Shown: positions 23,323 through 32,103 of the stretch, in pieces
Position numbering within the stretch: the first letter of the stretch is position 1
How the letters are laid out: each line of letters opens with the position of its first letter
Source of the DNA: Candidatus Latescibacterota bacterium
Lineage (GTDB): Bacteria; JAAXHH01
DNA length: 48,762 nt
Assembly: GCA_012270975.1 (NCBI GenBank)
Contig: JAAXHH010000108.1
Location: forward strand, 1-48,762
Direction of reading: 5' to 3'
Translations under genes and position numbers: made by a program
The notes under the pieces: generated by a model
What the model was told of the DNA's origin: nothing
The model's database searches: none
The model's input: only the letters and a program-made list of their open reading frames with translations

Positions 23323-25051
23323 ACTGTAGCACTCCTTCGATGTATTCCTCGATGTCGCCCGCCTTGAAGGGCAGTCCCGTAATGATGTTGAACCGCTGCA
23401 GGGAAACAGCGAGACGACCCTGCAGGTAATTCGCGAACTGGCCGCTGGCGTTCAGTTCCACCACCGAGACCACCGGTATGGATTCGATGAAGGCGCGGGC
23501 CTCCTTCTCCGGCAGGGGATGCAGCATCTTGAAAATCAGGGCGGCCACCTTGTACCCCTTTGCCAGCGTCCGGTCCAGGGCTTCCAGTATGGGACCCTCC
23601 GACGATCCCCAGCCGATCAGGCCCAACTGGGCGTCCTCCGCGCCGTACCGCTGCACGAATCCGGGCTCGTTCACCGCCGATTCGATTTTCTGATGCCGTT
23701 TTTCCGTCATGCGGATATGGGCTTCGGGCGAGTAGTCGATGTGGGCGTGCTCATCGTGTTCCAGGCCCGTCGCCACGTAATGCTGGCCATGACGACCCGG
23801 CAAGGGCATGGGGGAAACGTAGTCGTCCGTCATCTCGTACCGGTCGAATTCCTCGGGAGAGACGCTTCCGTTGAGGTCCGGCTGCTTTCGCTCGACGATC
23901 TCGACCTGGCTCAGATCGGGGCGGGACATAACCTGCGCGCGCTGCGAGAGATGCTGGTCGCTAAGCAGGATGACCGGCGTCTGGTATTTTTCGGCGAGAT
24001 TGAAGGCCTTGACCGCCGTGTAGAAACAGTCTTCGGTATTGGTCGCCGCGATCACGATGCGGGGCGCCTCGCCGTGGGCGCCGTGAATGGCCAGGTTCAG
24101 ATCCGACTGCTCCGTCTTGGTGGGCATGCCGGTACTCGGACCGCCGCGCTGGACGTCGACGACCACGAGTGGAATCTCCTCCATGGTTGCCAGGCCGAGC
24201 GCTTCGACCATGAGGGAGAGTCCCGGTCCCGCCGTGGCGGTCATCACCTTCGCGCCCGTGAAGGATGCGCCGATGGAAGCGGTAATGGCCGCGATCTCGT
24301 CCTCGGTCTGCATCAGGACGCCGCCCACCCTGGGCATCGCTTTCGCCAGCGTCTCCATTACGTCGCTGGCCGGGGTAATGGGATAGCCCGCGTAATACCG
24401 GCATCCCGCGGCCAGCGCGCCCATGCAGAGCGCGTCGTTTCCCGTCATGATCAGCTGGGCGTGGCCGTTCTTGCGTTCGACTGCAACCCGGAGTCCCAGA
24501 TCGATACCGTTCTCGTCCACGTATACATAGGCCTGCTTCAACGCGTTGATATTGGACTCGAGAAACTCCTTGCGGCGTCCCCACCGGCTTTCGGACACCA
24601 TCTGCTTCGCCGAATCGAAGGGGATGCCGAGACAGACGGTCAGGATCCCGAAGGCCAGCACGTTCTTGGACTTCATCGTCTTGATGACGGTCTTCGTGAT
24701 ATTCTGGAGCGGCACGCCGATCTGGGTCAGCGCCAGGCTTTCGTCCGGATCGCATTCGTCGGGATCGTAGATCACGACGCCGGTGGGCTTGACCTCGCCC
24801 ACGTGAATGTCGTAGTTCTCCTGGTTCCAGACCATCAGGATGTCCAGCGCGTCGCCGGGCGAACGGACCGGCGTGTCCTGCACCCTGACCTGGGTCATGG
24901 AGGCCCCGCCCTTGATCTCGGCCGGGAGGTTCTTGAAGGTATAGATATAGAGACCCGACCGGGCCAGTGCCTCGGCCAGCACGTCACCGACGGTAAGCAC
25001 GCCTTCGCCGTTCTCTCCGGCAATGCGTATGGTCAGATCCAGTTGATCCAT
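23315..25051 (-). CDS. korA: 2-oxoacid:ferredoxin oxidoreductase, alpha subunit with fused gamma domain (KorA-like)
   Basis: 578 residues. Residues ~1-190 are the gamma domain (IRIAGENGEGVLTVGDVLAE; AEIKGGASMTQVRV), the rest the alpha pyrimidine-binding part: GNDALCMGALAAGCRYYAGY, PITPASDVMETLAK, MQTEDEIAAITASIGASFTG and MTATAGPGLSLMVEALGLA. This gamma-alpha fusion is usual for the two-subunit KorAB enzymes of the reductive TCA cycle or anaerobic 2-oxoglutarate oxidation. I start at ATG 25051, which follows GTGAGGGCCGTTTG; an ATG eight codons earlier has no ribosome site. A strong promoter sits about 45-80 bp upstream. Confidence 0.9.
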   Translation of the reverse strand: MDQLDLTIRIAGENGEGVLTVGDVLAEALARSGLYIYTFKNLPAEIKGGASMTQVRVQDTPVRSPGDALDILMVWNQENYDIHVGEVKPTGVVIYDPDECDPDESLALTQIGVPLQNITKTVIKTMKSKNVLAFGILTVCLGIPFDSAKQMVSESRWGRRKEFLESNINALKQAYVYVDENGIDLGLRVAVERKNGHAQLIMTGNDALCMGALAAGCRYYAGYPITPASDVMETLAKAMPRVGGVLMQTEDEIAAITASIGASFTGAKVMTATAGPGLSLMVEALGLATMEEIPLVVVDVQRGGPSTGMPTKTEQSDLNLAIHGAHGEAPRIVIAATNTEDCFYTAVKAFNLAEKYQTPVILLSDQHLSQRAQVMSRPDLSQVEIVERKQPDLNGSVSPEEFDRYEMTDDYVSPMPLPGRHGQHYVATGLEHDEHAHIDYSPEAHIRMTEKRHQKIESAVNEPGFVQRYGAEDAQLGLIGWGSSEGPILEALDRTLAKGYKVAALIFKMLHPLPEKEARAFIESIPVVSVVELNASGQFANYLQGRLAVSLQRFNIITGLPFKAGDIEEYIEGVLQYG

Positions 25052-25100
25052 CAAACGGCCCTCACATCCGTCCATCGGGCGGATTCCGCAAAATCATTTG

Positions 25101-25130
25101 ATTATATAGGGTTGAACACCCGAAAGTCAA
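25101..25130 (-). promoter_or_regulatory. Sigma-70-type promoter for korAB
   Basis: On the minus strand TTGACT (25130-25125), 18 bp, then a perfect TATAAT (25106-25101). Initiation near 25095 gives a leader of about 45 nt to ATG 25051. Confidence 0.78.
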
Positions 25131-25232
25131 TTCTAATCGTCATGGAATCGCAACAATTCCCGCAACCTCGCGCGCCGGGTGCACCGGCGGCTCCGAACGC
25201 CTGCCGGCCGTGTATCCGGCTGCCCGGAACAG

Positions 25233-27173
25233 CTACCAGCCGTGAATCCGGTGGCCCTGTCCCGGGAACCAGATGATGTCCACGAGGTTGGACAGGACGA
25301 GTCCAGTGCAGAACCCGACCAGCATCCCCATGATCAGCGGCTGGGCGCGCCGGAACAGGCTCATGCCGCCGGCGCGGAGCAGCAGGACCTTGGCTGCCCA
25401 GGCCAGGAAGAGGGTGAAGGCCCCGTTGTCGATCGCCACGCCCCGAGCGATCGTGAGTCCCACGGGATGCAGCGGCCATCCGGGAAACTTGTAGCGGAGG
25501 AAGATCAGCCCCATCATGAGGAAGCCCCCCAGGAAGAACCAGGCGGTTTCCATGACCGACATCCGGGTCGGGTTCTGAATCCAAATCTTGACGCTCTCGA
25601 AGAAGTGGATGTTCCCCGTGGTGAAGGCCCACTGGTCGAACTGCGACGCGCCGACGGTCTCGTATCCGGAGTAGACGGTATAGGCGGCGCCGATCAGGAA
25701 CGCCAGGGCGAAGGCCCCGCAGATCACGGCGAACATCAGTTTTTTGTCGGTCCAGACCCGGTCCCCTATCCTGGTGATGTGGGAAACGGAGACCATGGTA
25801 AAGGTCTTCCAGTTCCGGGCGAAGGCATTGCTCAGGCCGAAGACCGTCAGGGACGACGGATCGATGCCGGAGGAGCCCACACCGCGTATGAGAAACTCGT
25901 GGGAGTTCATGGGGAGGTCGAGGGCGACCAGGCCGGTTTCCGCCACGATCCGGGCCACGCCGACGTAGAAGATGAACAACAGCAACAGGAAGGGCGCCAT
26001 GATGACAAGACCCATGCCGGCCAGGTGCAGGAAGGCCGCCATGTAGGCCACGCCCAGCAGCACGCCCAGGACGGCCGCCCGGTAGGAAAAGAACTCGTCG
26101 GAATCGTCTATTTCCGGCGCGCGGCCCAGGGCCTTCCGCGCCACGTCCCACAGGTGGCGCCGGGCGATCCAGAACCCCCATAGCACGAAGACGATGAGGG
26201 CGCCGATCTCCTGCAACCGCACCGCGGCGTCCGGCGAAGCCCCGGTTTCGAGCAGGCCGACCGCGTTCATGCCGCCCGATTCGAGAATGGCGAACAGGTG
26301 GAAGACCCGAATGCTGAACAGGATATCCACCGGTGAAAAGAGCGCGAAGCAGAACAGGTAGATGTTGATCTTGATCTTGATGGCGGGGAACAGGTGACCG
26401 ATGACGAGGTCCGTCGCGTAGGGCTGTCCGATGGGGATTACGCCTACGGGGGTGAAGTAGTCCACCATGTTCCAGCCGATCACGCCCAGCGGCAGGGAAA
26501 ACCCGATCCAGAAGAGCTTCCCCCGCATGAAGGACGGCAGGAACGACCGGCCGCCGGGATCCTCAATGACCTGGGAGAGGACCTGGGCCAGCGGGAAGCT
26601 GAGCTTTTCGTGGACGATCCACTGCTTGCGCAGGATCACCACCAGACAGGACCCCGCGAAGAACAGGGCGAGGAAGAACGTGCCCCACCAGAAGAGCGGG
26701 ACGATCCAGGGGCGCCACGGGAACCGGGCATAGGCGGGCAGCCCCTCGTAGAACCAGCGGACGGTCTGGTCGGCGGGGTCGACCAGCAGCCAGGCCGGAA
26801 GGTATTGAAAGAAAACCTCTACCCACTGGTTTTCGGGCGACGCAAAATAATACGGAGTGGTGATCACCCCGACGAAGTAGCTCATGAAGGCGTGGGACGG
26901 CACGGTGGACGCGATCAGTCCGAAGGTCAGAATGACGAGCAGTTCCGAAGTGCTGAACGTCGAGACCGGCCGGTACTTGCGCAGCAATCCGTTTACGACG
27001 ATGACGAAGAAGAGGAAGGGCGCCATCAGGGACGCGGAGACGTGCTCGAAGTCCATGAAGGTCCCCCGTACGACCCAGACGTTGTACGGGATCCACAGGC
27101 TGATGAAAACGGCCAGGACGATCCCGATCAGGATCGAGCGGAGGGTCACGCGGCGGGTGTCTTCTGGTCGCAT
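25233..27173 (-). CDS. DUF6785/DUF6784-type polytopic membrane protein
   Basis: 646 residues with roughly 14 hydrophobic helices, starting at SILIGIVLAVFISLWIPYNV. Segments such as STFSTSELLVILTFGLIAST, VPSHAFMSYFVGVI, FAGSCLVVILRKQWIVHEKL, SFPLAQVLSQ and AETGLVALDLPMNSHEFLIRG are the pattern I associate with the DUF6785 (N-terminal) and DUF6784 (C-terminal) families of planctomycetes and related lineages, loosely like oligopeptide transporters. Transport is plausible but unproven. I start at ATG 27173, just before the first helix; a longer frame extends upstream across the divergent hydrolase gene and is not credible. Only about 60 bp separates the two divergent starts. Confidence 0.75.
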   Translation of the reverse strand: MRPEDTRRVTLRSILIGIVLAVFISLWIPYNVWVVRGTFMDFEHVSASLMAPFLFFVIVVNGLLRKYRPVSTFSTSELLVILTFGLIASTVPSHAFMSYFVGVITTPYYFASPENQWVEVFFQYLPAWLLVDPADQTVRWFYEGLPAYARFPWRPWIVPLFWWGTFFLALFFAGSCLVVILRKQWIVHEKLSFPLAQVLSQVIEDPGGRSFLPSFMRGKLFWIGFSLPLGVIGWNMVDYFTPVGVIPIGQPYATDLVIGHLFPAIKIKINIYLFCFALFSPVDILFSIRVFHLFAILESGGMNAVGLLETGASPDAAVRLQEIGALIVFVLWGFWIARRHLWDVARKALGRAPEIDDSDEFFSYRAAVLGVLLGVAYMAAFLHLAGMGLVIMAPFLLLLFIFYVGVARIVAETGLVALDLPMNSHEFLIRGVGSSGIDPSSLTVFGLSNAFARNWKTFTMVSVSHITRIGDRVWTDKKLMFAVICGAFALAFLIGAAYTVYSGYETVGASQFDQWAFTTGNIHFFESVKIWIQNPTRMSVMETAWFFLGGFLMMGLIFLRYKFPGWPLHPVGLTIARGVAIDNGAFTLFLAWAAKVLLLRAGGMSLFRRAQPLIMGMLVGFCTGLVLSNLVDIIWFPGQGHRIHGW

Positions 27174-27233
27174 GTTCGGTTCGTCGCGATTCGTGTCTTC
27201 AGCGTGCCGGGCAGACCTTGAGGAGACCATTTG

Positions 27234-28409
27234 ATGCCCGGAAATGTGTACGAGCCCGATACGTTGAACAGACTGTTCAGGTCGGGCGGCGATCCCGTGG
27301 ACGACGGACGCTGCCGGTTGCGCCGCCCGCGGTTCGATTCCCGCTGGACCGGACTGCTGCTGCCGGAAGACCGGGCCATCGCGGAAAACCGCGGTTTCAG
27401 CTACCTCATGGTGGAACCGGTCGATCTGCCCGCCGGCGGCGGGGATGAAGTCCTGGTCATTTTCCACGGACTGAACGAGGGCAGCTATGCCCGGATGCTG
27501 CCCTGGGCCGGCAGTTTCGCGCTGCGGCTTCACATCCCCGTCATCCTCTTCCCCCTGTCCTTCCACGTGGGGAGGCGTTCCGACCTCTGGCGCACGCCGG
27601 ACCAGACCCGCATCGCCGCGCATCGAGCCGCCATGGCCGGCAACGGACGGACGAGTCCCTTCAACGGCCGTATAAGCGAACGGCTCAGCCAGTTCCCGGA
27701 AAGATACCTGCTCGGCGGGCTGCAGTCCTATTTCGACGCCGTGGACCTGGCCGCGCAGATCGAAGCGGGCGGCCATGTATCCTGCCGGGCCGGAGCGCGC
27801 CCGCGTTTTCTGGGATACTCGGCCGGCGGCTACCTGGCCCTGGTCCTGTTGCTGGCCGATCCCGGCGGCCGGTTTTCCGATTCCCGCGCCGCAGTCTTCG
27901 CTTCCGGCGCCCCCCTCGACGGCATCCGGCCCGGAAGCCTGTTCATCATGGACGATGAGGCCGCGAAGCGGCTATCGGCGTACCTGCAGGGCCGGTCTTT
28001 TCCGCACGGAGCGATCGACGCCCGCCACCGGCAACTGGCCGAGGCGCCCGCCCGCTGGCTGGCGGAGGTGCTGTTCCACGGCGATGGGCTGGCGGATCGT
28101 ATGGAGGCCATGCGGGACCGGCTGCTGGTCGTGGTCAACCCCGCCGACCGGGTCATTTCGGCCGAACGAGCGGCCTGGAACCTGCGTCCGGCGCCCGTCC
28201 TGAGCCTGGACCTGGGCGTGCACGAGTTTCCCTTCACGACGGGAGATCCTTTGCCCCGTGTCTACGACCGTCGCACGCAGGAGACCCGCGCCATGATCAG
28301 GAACGTCCGGAACGTCCACCGCATCGGGCCGGCCTACAGGACGGCCTTCGACCGATTCATCCACGAGGTATCGGACTTCCTGTTCCCCGGGCGGTCAAAT
28401 CCGGCTTGA
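27234..28409 (+). CDS. Alpha/beta-hydrolase-fold protein (possibly DUF6051 family)
   Basis: 391 residues. VLVIFHGLNEGSYARMLPWA provides the strand and oxyanion His-Gly of an alpha/beta hydrolase. FLGYSAGGYLALVLLLADP holds the GxSxG nucleophile elbow (GYSAG). LLVVVNPADRVIS is the Asp-bearing loop, and LGVHEFPF supplies a plausible catalytic His. The arrangement recalls DUF6051-type serine hydrolases; the family name is from memory and uncertain. No signal peptide. ATG 27234 (a TTG lies just upstream). It is divergent from the DUF6785-type transporter-like gene, and the two may share a promoter region, so its substrate may be what that protein moves. Confidence 0.65.
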   Translation: MPGNVYEPDTLNRLFRSGGDPVDDGRCRLRRPRFDSRWTGLLLPEDRAIAENRGFSYLMVEPVDLPAGGGDEVLVIFHGLNEGSYARMLPWAGSFALRLHIPVILFPLSFHVGRRSDLWRTPDQTRIAAHRAAMAGNGRTSPFNGRISERLSQFPERYLLGGLQSYFDAVDLAAQIEAGGHVSCRAGARPRFLGYSAGGYLALVLLLADPGGRFSDSRAAVFASGAPLDGIRPGSLFIMDDEAAKRLSAYLQGRSFPHGAIDARHRQLAEAPARWLAEVLFHGDGLADRMEAMRDRLLVVVNPADRVISAERAAWNLRPAPVLSLDLGVHEFPFTTGDPLPRVYDRRTQETRAMIRNVRNVHRIGPAYRTAFDRFIHEVSDFLFPGRSNPA

Positions 28410-28435
28410 CATCGGCCCTTTTCGCCCGTTATGTA
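28406..28435 (+). promoter_or_regulatory. Possible promoter for relA/spoT
   Basis: TTGACA (28406-28411) overlaps the stop codon of the hydrolase gene. A TATGTA at 28430-28435 (18-bp spacer) or the following TAGTATGATAT could act as the -10. The perfect -35 in a GC-rich context is the main support. Confidence 0.5.
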
Positions 28436-28585
28436 GTATGATATAAGGTAACCTATTGTAAATAGCCGATGTTACACACGCTTTCCACACCGGATGACTG
28501 AAGAGGGTAGCAAGTAGTGTAAATCGGCCCATGGCCCTGTCAAGCGACTTCCGGCTGCCTTACGACTGGCCAGGCGAGCATCCCG

Positions 28586-30844
28586 ATGACTGCCACGGTT
28601 GAAAACGCCCTTACACACGCCGCGATCGTTCCGGTGCAGGTTCTGCTGGAACAATACGCCATTTCGCATCCGGAAATCGATTCCGACGAGGCGCTGGAAG
28701 CCGATCTGGACCTCATCGAAAGAGCCTACAGTTTCAGCACGCTGCACCACGCCGGGCAGATTCGCAAGTCCGGCGATCCCTTCATGGTACACTGCACACA
28801 GGTCGTGCTTACCCTGATCGGTCTGCAGCTGGACGCCGTGACCATCGCCGCGGGACTCCTGCACGACGTCGTGGAAGACGTGGAAGACGTATCCATCGAA
28901 CAGCTGGCCGCGGAATTCGGCGAGGAAGTGGCCGTCCTGGTAAACGGCGTGACCAAGATCACCGGGCTGTCCTTCAGAAGCCAGGAGGAACTCCAGGCCG
29001 AGTATTTCCGCAAGATGCTCGTTTCCATGGCGAAGGACGTGCGCATCATCCTCATCAAGCTCGCGGACCGGCTCCACAACATGCGGACACTGTCCTACCT
29101 GGAAGAGGAGAAACAAGAGCGGATTTCCCTCGAAACGCGTGAGATCTACGCTCCACTCGCCCACCGGTTCGGCATGGCCAAGATCAAGTCCGAACTGGAA
29201 GACCTCAGCCTGAAATACCTGTCCCCCGAAGTTTACCGGGATCTCGCGAGCAAGCTGGACCAGAAGCGGGCGGAGCGGGAGAAGCTGATCGACGAGATCC
29301 GCCAGCCCATCGTCAAGGCCCTGAAGGACGCCGGCATCGACGCCACGGTGAACGGAAGGGCGAAGCACTTCTACAGCATCTACACGAAGATGCAGCGCCG
29401 CAACCGGCCTTTCGAAGAGATCTACGATCTCCTGGCGCTGCGCGTCGTGACCGACACCGTGCCCAACTGCTACCACGCGCTCGGGATCATCCATACCCTC
29501 TACACGCCCATCTTCGACCGCTTTAAAGACTACGTTTCCCGCCCCAAGATGAACATGTACCAGTCCCTGCACACCACGATCATCGCGTCCAACGGGGAAA
29601 CGGCCGAGATCCAGATCCGCACGCGGGAAATGGACCGGATCGCGGAGGTGGGGATCGCCGCCCACTGGCTCTACAAGGAAGGAAGGGAAGAGGTCCAAGA
29701 CGGCGAGAACCGCGAAGACTGGCTCAGCCAGGCGCTGGACTGGCAGACCGAAATGACCGATCCGAAGGAGTTCATGAGTTACCTCCGCATGGACCTGTAC
29801 GACGACGCCATCTTCGTCTTCACCCCGCGCGGGGATCTCAAGGAACTGCCGCAGGGCGCCAGCGTGCTGGACTTCGCCTTCGCTATCCACACCGATATCG
29901 GGCTCCACTGCAGCGGGGCGAAGGTAAACGGCAATATCGCGCCGCTGGCCGGGAAGTTGCAGAACGGCGACACGGTCACCATTTTCACTTCTCCGCACCA
30001 GACGCCGAGTTCGTACTGGCTGGATATCGTCAAGACGACCAAGGCGTCTTCCAAGATCCGGTCGTGGTTCAGAAAGGCTACGCTGGAACAGAGCATCAGC
30101 CTCGGCGAAGACCTGCTGGACCGGGAACTGAAGCGGCTCAAGGTCAAGCGCAAGGTGTCCGACGAACTGGAGGCCCTCGCGAAGGAGTACGGACTGCCGG
30201 ACGCGAATCGCCTCCATGCCGCGATCGGACGCGGGGAGTATTCCGCGGCCCAGATCGCCCAGAGACTGCTTCCCGAGGAACCCGCTGCCGAAACGGAACC
30301 ACCCAAAGAGTCGGTGCTGACCCGGTTCGTGGACCGGGTGCGCCGGTCCCGGGGCGGGGTCAAGGTCACGGGCATCGACAACCTGATGATCCGCTTCGCG
30401 CAGTGCTGCCAGCCGGTCCCGGGAGATCCCATCATAGGCTTCATCACCCGCGGGCGCGGCGTGACGGTGCATAACAAGGAATGCGCGAATATCGTGGACG
30501 ACCTGGAGCGGCGCCTCGAGGTGCACTGGGACGTGGAGAAGGACCAGTTCTTCGTCGTCGGACTGCGCATCTTCGGTTCCGACCGGCCCGGTCTGCTGAA
30601 CGAAATCTCCAGGACGATTTCCGATGCCGGTATCAACATCACCCACGCAGCGATGGACACCACCGACGGGATGGCGGACGGGAATTTCGGCATCGAGGTG
30701 GAACATCTCAGCCAGCTAGAGCGCCTGATCGTCCGCATCAACAAGATCAAGGGCGTGGACCGGGTTGAACGGGAAACCGGTGTGAAATCCGGTGGCGTAT
30801 CCGAAGACGTCTTCGATCACCTCGAGCAGGATCCCGGCAATTGA
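28586..30844 (+). CDS. Bifunctional (p)ppGpp synthetase/hydrolase, RelA/SpoT family
   Basis: 752 residues, the full Rel length. Domain order: HD hydrolase (~50-200; HHAGQIRKSGDPFMVHC, LLHDVVEDV), synthetase (~230-370; KHFYSIYTKMQ, DRFKDYVSRPKMNMYQSLHT), TGS (~405-465; IFVFTPRGDLKELPQGASVL), then a Zn-finger-like region (FAQCCQPVPGD, VHNKECANI) and a C-terminal ACT domain (~650-730; GSDRPGLLNEISRTIS). The HD motif is intact, so it should both make and degrade the stringent-response alarmone. ATG 28586 is preceded by a weak ribosome site. It shares a TTGA stop/start overlap with the following aminotransferase gene. Confidence 0.93.
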   Translation: MTATVENALTHAAIVPVQVLLEQYAISHPEIDSDEALEADLDLIERAYSFSTLHHAGQIRKSGDPFMVHCTQVVLTLIGLQLDAVTIAAGLLHDVVEDVEDVSIEQLAAEFGEEVAVLVNGVTKITGLSFRSQEELQAEYFRKMLVSMAKDVRIILIKLADRLHNMRTLSYLEEEKQERISLETREIYAPLAHRFGMAKIKSELEDLSLKYLSPEVYRDLASKLDQKRAEREKLIDEIRQPIVKALKDAGIDATVNGRAKHFYSIYTKMQRRNRPFEEIYDLLALRVVTDTVPNCYHALGIIHTLYTPIFDRFKDYVSRPKMNMYQSLHTTIIASNGETAEIQIRTREMDRIAEVGIAAHWLYKEGREEVQDGENREDWLSQALDWQTEMTDPKEFMSYLRMDLYDDAIFVFTPRGDLKELPQGASVLDFAFAIHTDIGLHCSGAKVNGNIAPLAGKLQNGDTVTIFTSPHQTPSSYWLDIVKTTKASSKIRSWFRKATLEQSISLGEDLLDRELKRLKVKRKVSDELEALAKEYGLPDANRLHAAIGRGEYSAAQIAQRLLPEEPAAETEPPKESVLTRFVDRVRRSRGGVKVTGIDNLMIRFAQCCQPVPGDPIIGFITRGRGVTVHNKECANIVDDLERRLEVHWDVEKDQFFVVGLRIFGSDRPGLLNEISRTISDAGINITHAAMDTTDGMADGNFGIEVEHLSQLERLIVRINKIKGVDRVERETGVKSGGVSEDVFDHLEQDPGN

Positions 30845-32103
30845 CCTCTGACGAATACAACGGGGACGATCCCGTATCGCGCAGGGACTTTCTCCGCGGC
30901 GGGCTGGGCGGACTGGCGGGCGTGACCGCCCTGGCGGCGGGTTTGGGCGGACCAGGCGGACCAGGCGGACCACTTGCTCCCGAGTCGGTTGCGGCCCAGC
31001 TTGCGGGCCGCCGACCCGCGGATGTAAAAAGTGTGGGGCTTCAGCCGGGCCGGGTGCGGCTGGCCTTCAATGAGAATCCCCTGGGCGCCTCTCCCGCGGC
31101 CATAGAAGCCGTGCTGAGTCACCAGGACTGGATGAACCGGTACGACTACACGACGACCCTGCAACAGGCCATCATCCGGCATCACGACCTGGACATCCCC
31201 CGTCCGTCAGGCTTCGATTTCAAGGCCACCGGAGACCGCCACGGCCTGATGCTGGGGGTGGGTACGACCGAACTGCTCCAGATCCTGGCCCTGCAGGCCC
31301 TGATGAAACACGGCGAAGCCGTGGAAGCCCTCCCTTCCTACGGCCAGATCACGCGCGTCGGCGACGAACTCCGCGACGCGGGCTATATGGTGCGGGCGCG
31401 CCGGTCGCCCGTCCTCCCTGACGGGAACCACGATCTCGACGACATGGAAAAGCAGATCGGCGATCGCACCGGCCTGGTCATCATCTGCAATCCCCACAAC
31501 CCTACCGGCGCGCTTTTGCCCCATGATCGGATCCTGGATTTCATCGACCGGGTGCCGCCCCACGTCCTCGTGGCCATCGACGAGGTTTACGTTCATTTCG
31601 CCCGCGACCCGGCGTACCGTGACTTCGTCCAGGTCGCCAAGGAGCGGGAAAACGTGATCGTGCTCCGGACCTTTTCCAAGGTGTACGGCCTCGGGGGTGT
31701 CCGCGTGGGTTACGCCATCGCCCACCGGGACGTGATCTACCGCCTCGCGCCTTTCTCCATGGGCCTCCTGGGCAGGAACGTCCTGTCCGTCCACGCGGCC
31801 GCCGCGGCCCTGGGCGACGACGAACACGTCAGGCGGTCCCGGCAGGCCGTATGGGACGGGAACGACTACCTGACTGTCGAGCTGGAGCGGCTCGGCGCCC
31901 GGGTCATACCCAGCCACGCGTGTTTTCTCTGGGCCGACTTCGGCCGGGAGACGCAGCGCATCGTCCGCGAATTGTGGTCCAGGCGGGTCATGGTCCGCGC
32001 GGGCGCCGGCCAGTGGGAATCACCGAACCACATCCGCGTTTCGACGGGTTCGAGGGAAGAAAATGAAGCCTTTATCTGGGCATTGGAACGGACCCTCGGA
32101 TAA
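30841..32103 (+). CDS. Tat-exported HisC-like PLP aminotransferase
   Basis: 420 residues. The N-terminus has the twin-arginine motif SRRDFLRGG, then a Gly/Leu/Ala hydrophobic stretch and a PESVAAQLAG cleavage-like region, so the enzyme is probably exported folded. The body is a class I/II aminotransferase: VRLAFNENPLGASP, GVGTTELLQILALQ, ICNPHNPTGALL, AIDEVYVHFA and the PLP lysine in RTFSKVYGLGGVRVGYA. Closest are histidinol-phosphate aminotransferase and CobD-type decarboxylases; a cytosolic histidine role is unlikely with a Tat signal. The start is TTG 30841, overlapping the Rel stop (TTGA); no in-frame ATG precedes the twin arginines. Confidence 0.8.
   Translation: MTSDEYNGDDPVSRRDFLRGGLGGLAGVTALAAGLGGPGGPGGPLAPESVAAQLAGRRPADVKSVGLQPGRVRLAFNENPLGASPAAIEAVLSHQDWMNRYDYTTTLQQAIIRHHDLDIPRPSGFDFKATGDRHGLMLGVGTTELLQILALQALMKHGEAVEALPSYGQITRVGDELRDAGYMVRARRSPVLPDGNHDLDDMEKQIGDRTGLVIICNPHNPTGALLPHDRILDFIDRVPPHVLVAIDEVYVHFARDPAYRDFVQVAKERENVIVLRTFSKVYGLGGVRVGYAIAHRDVIYRLAPFSMGLLGRNVLSVHAAAAALGDDEHVRRSRQAVWDGNDYLTVELERLGARVIPSHACFLWADFGRETQRIVRELWSRRVMVRAGAGQWESPNHIRVSTGSREENEAFIWALERTLG
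30946..30972 (+). repeat. Three perfect tandem copies of GGCGGACCA in the Tat signal of the HisC-like protein
   Basis: Three identical 9-bp units encode Gly-Gly-Pro triplets at the end of the hydrophobic signal region. The unit resembles the 9-bp units at 12250-12285 and 9724-9768. Confidence 0.75.

Noticed and set aside
23519..25276. 585-codon open frame antisense to korA
   Set aside because: KorA motifs are complete on the other strand; this frame has no recognisable domain.
27174..27776. N-terminal extension of the DUF6785-type protein by ~200 residues
   Set aside because: It crosses the 5' half of the divergent hydrolase gene and shows no membrane or conserved features.
29540..29580. 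Met instead of Gly in the Rel synthetase NxYQSLHT motif as a loss-of-function change
   Set aside because: Met at this site is found in known bifunctional Rel enzymes, such as that of Bacillus, so it is not evidence of inactivity.
28472..30706. 744-codon open frame antisense to relA/spoT
   Set aside because: The opposite strand encodes a complete Rel protein with all domains. The antisense product resembles the usual false frame opposite Rel genes.
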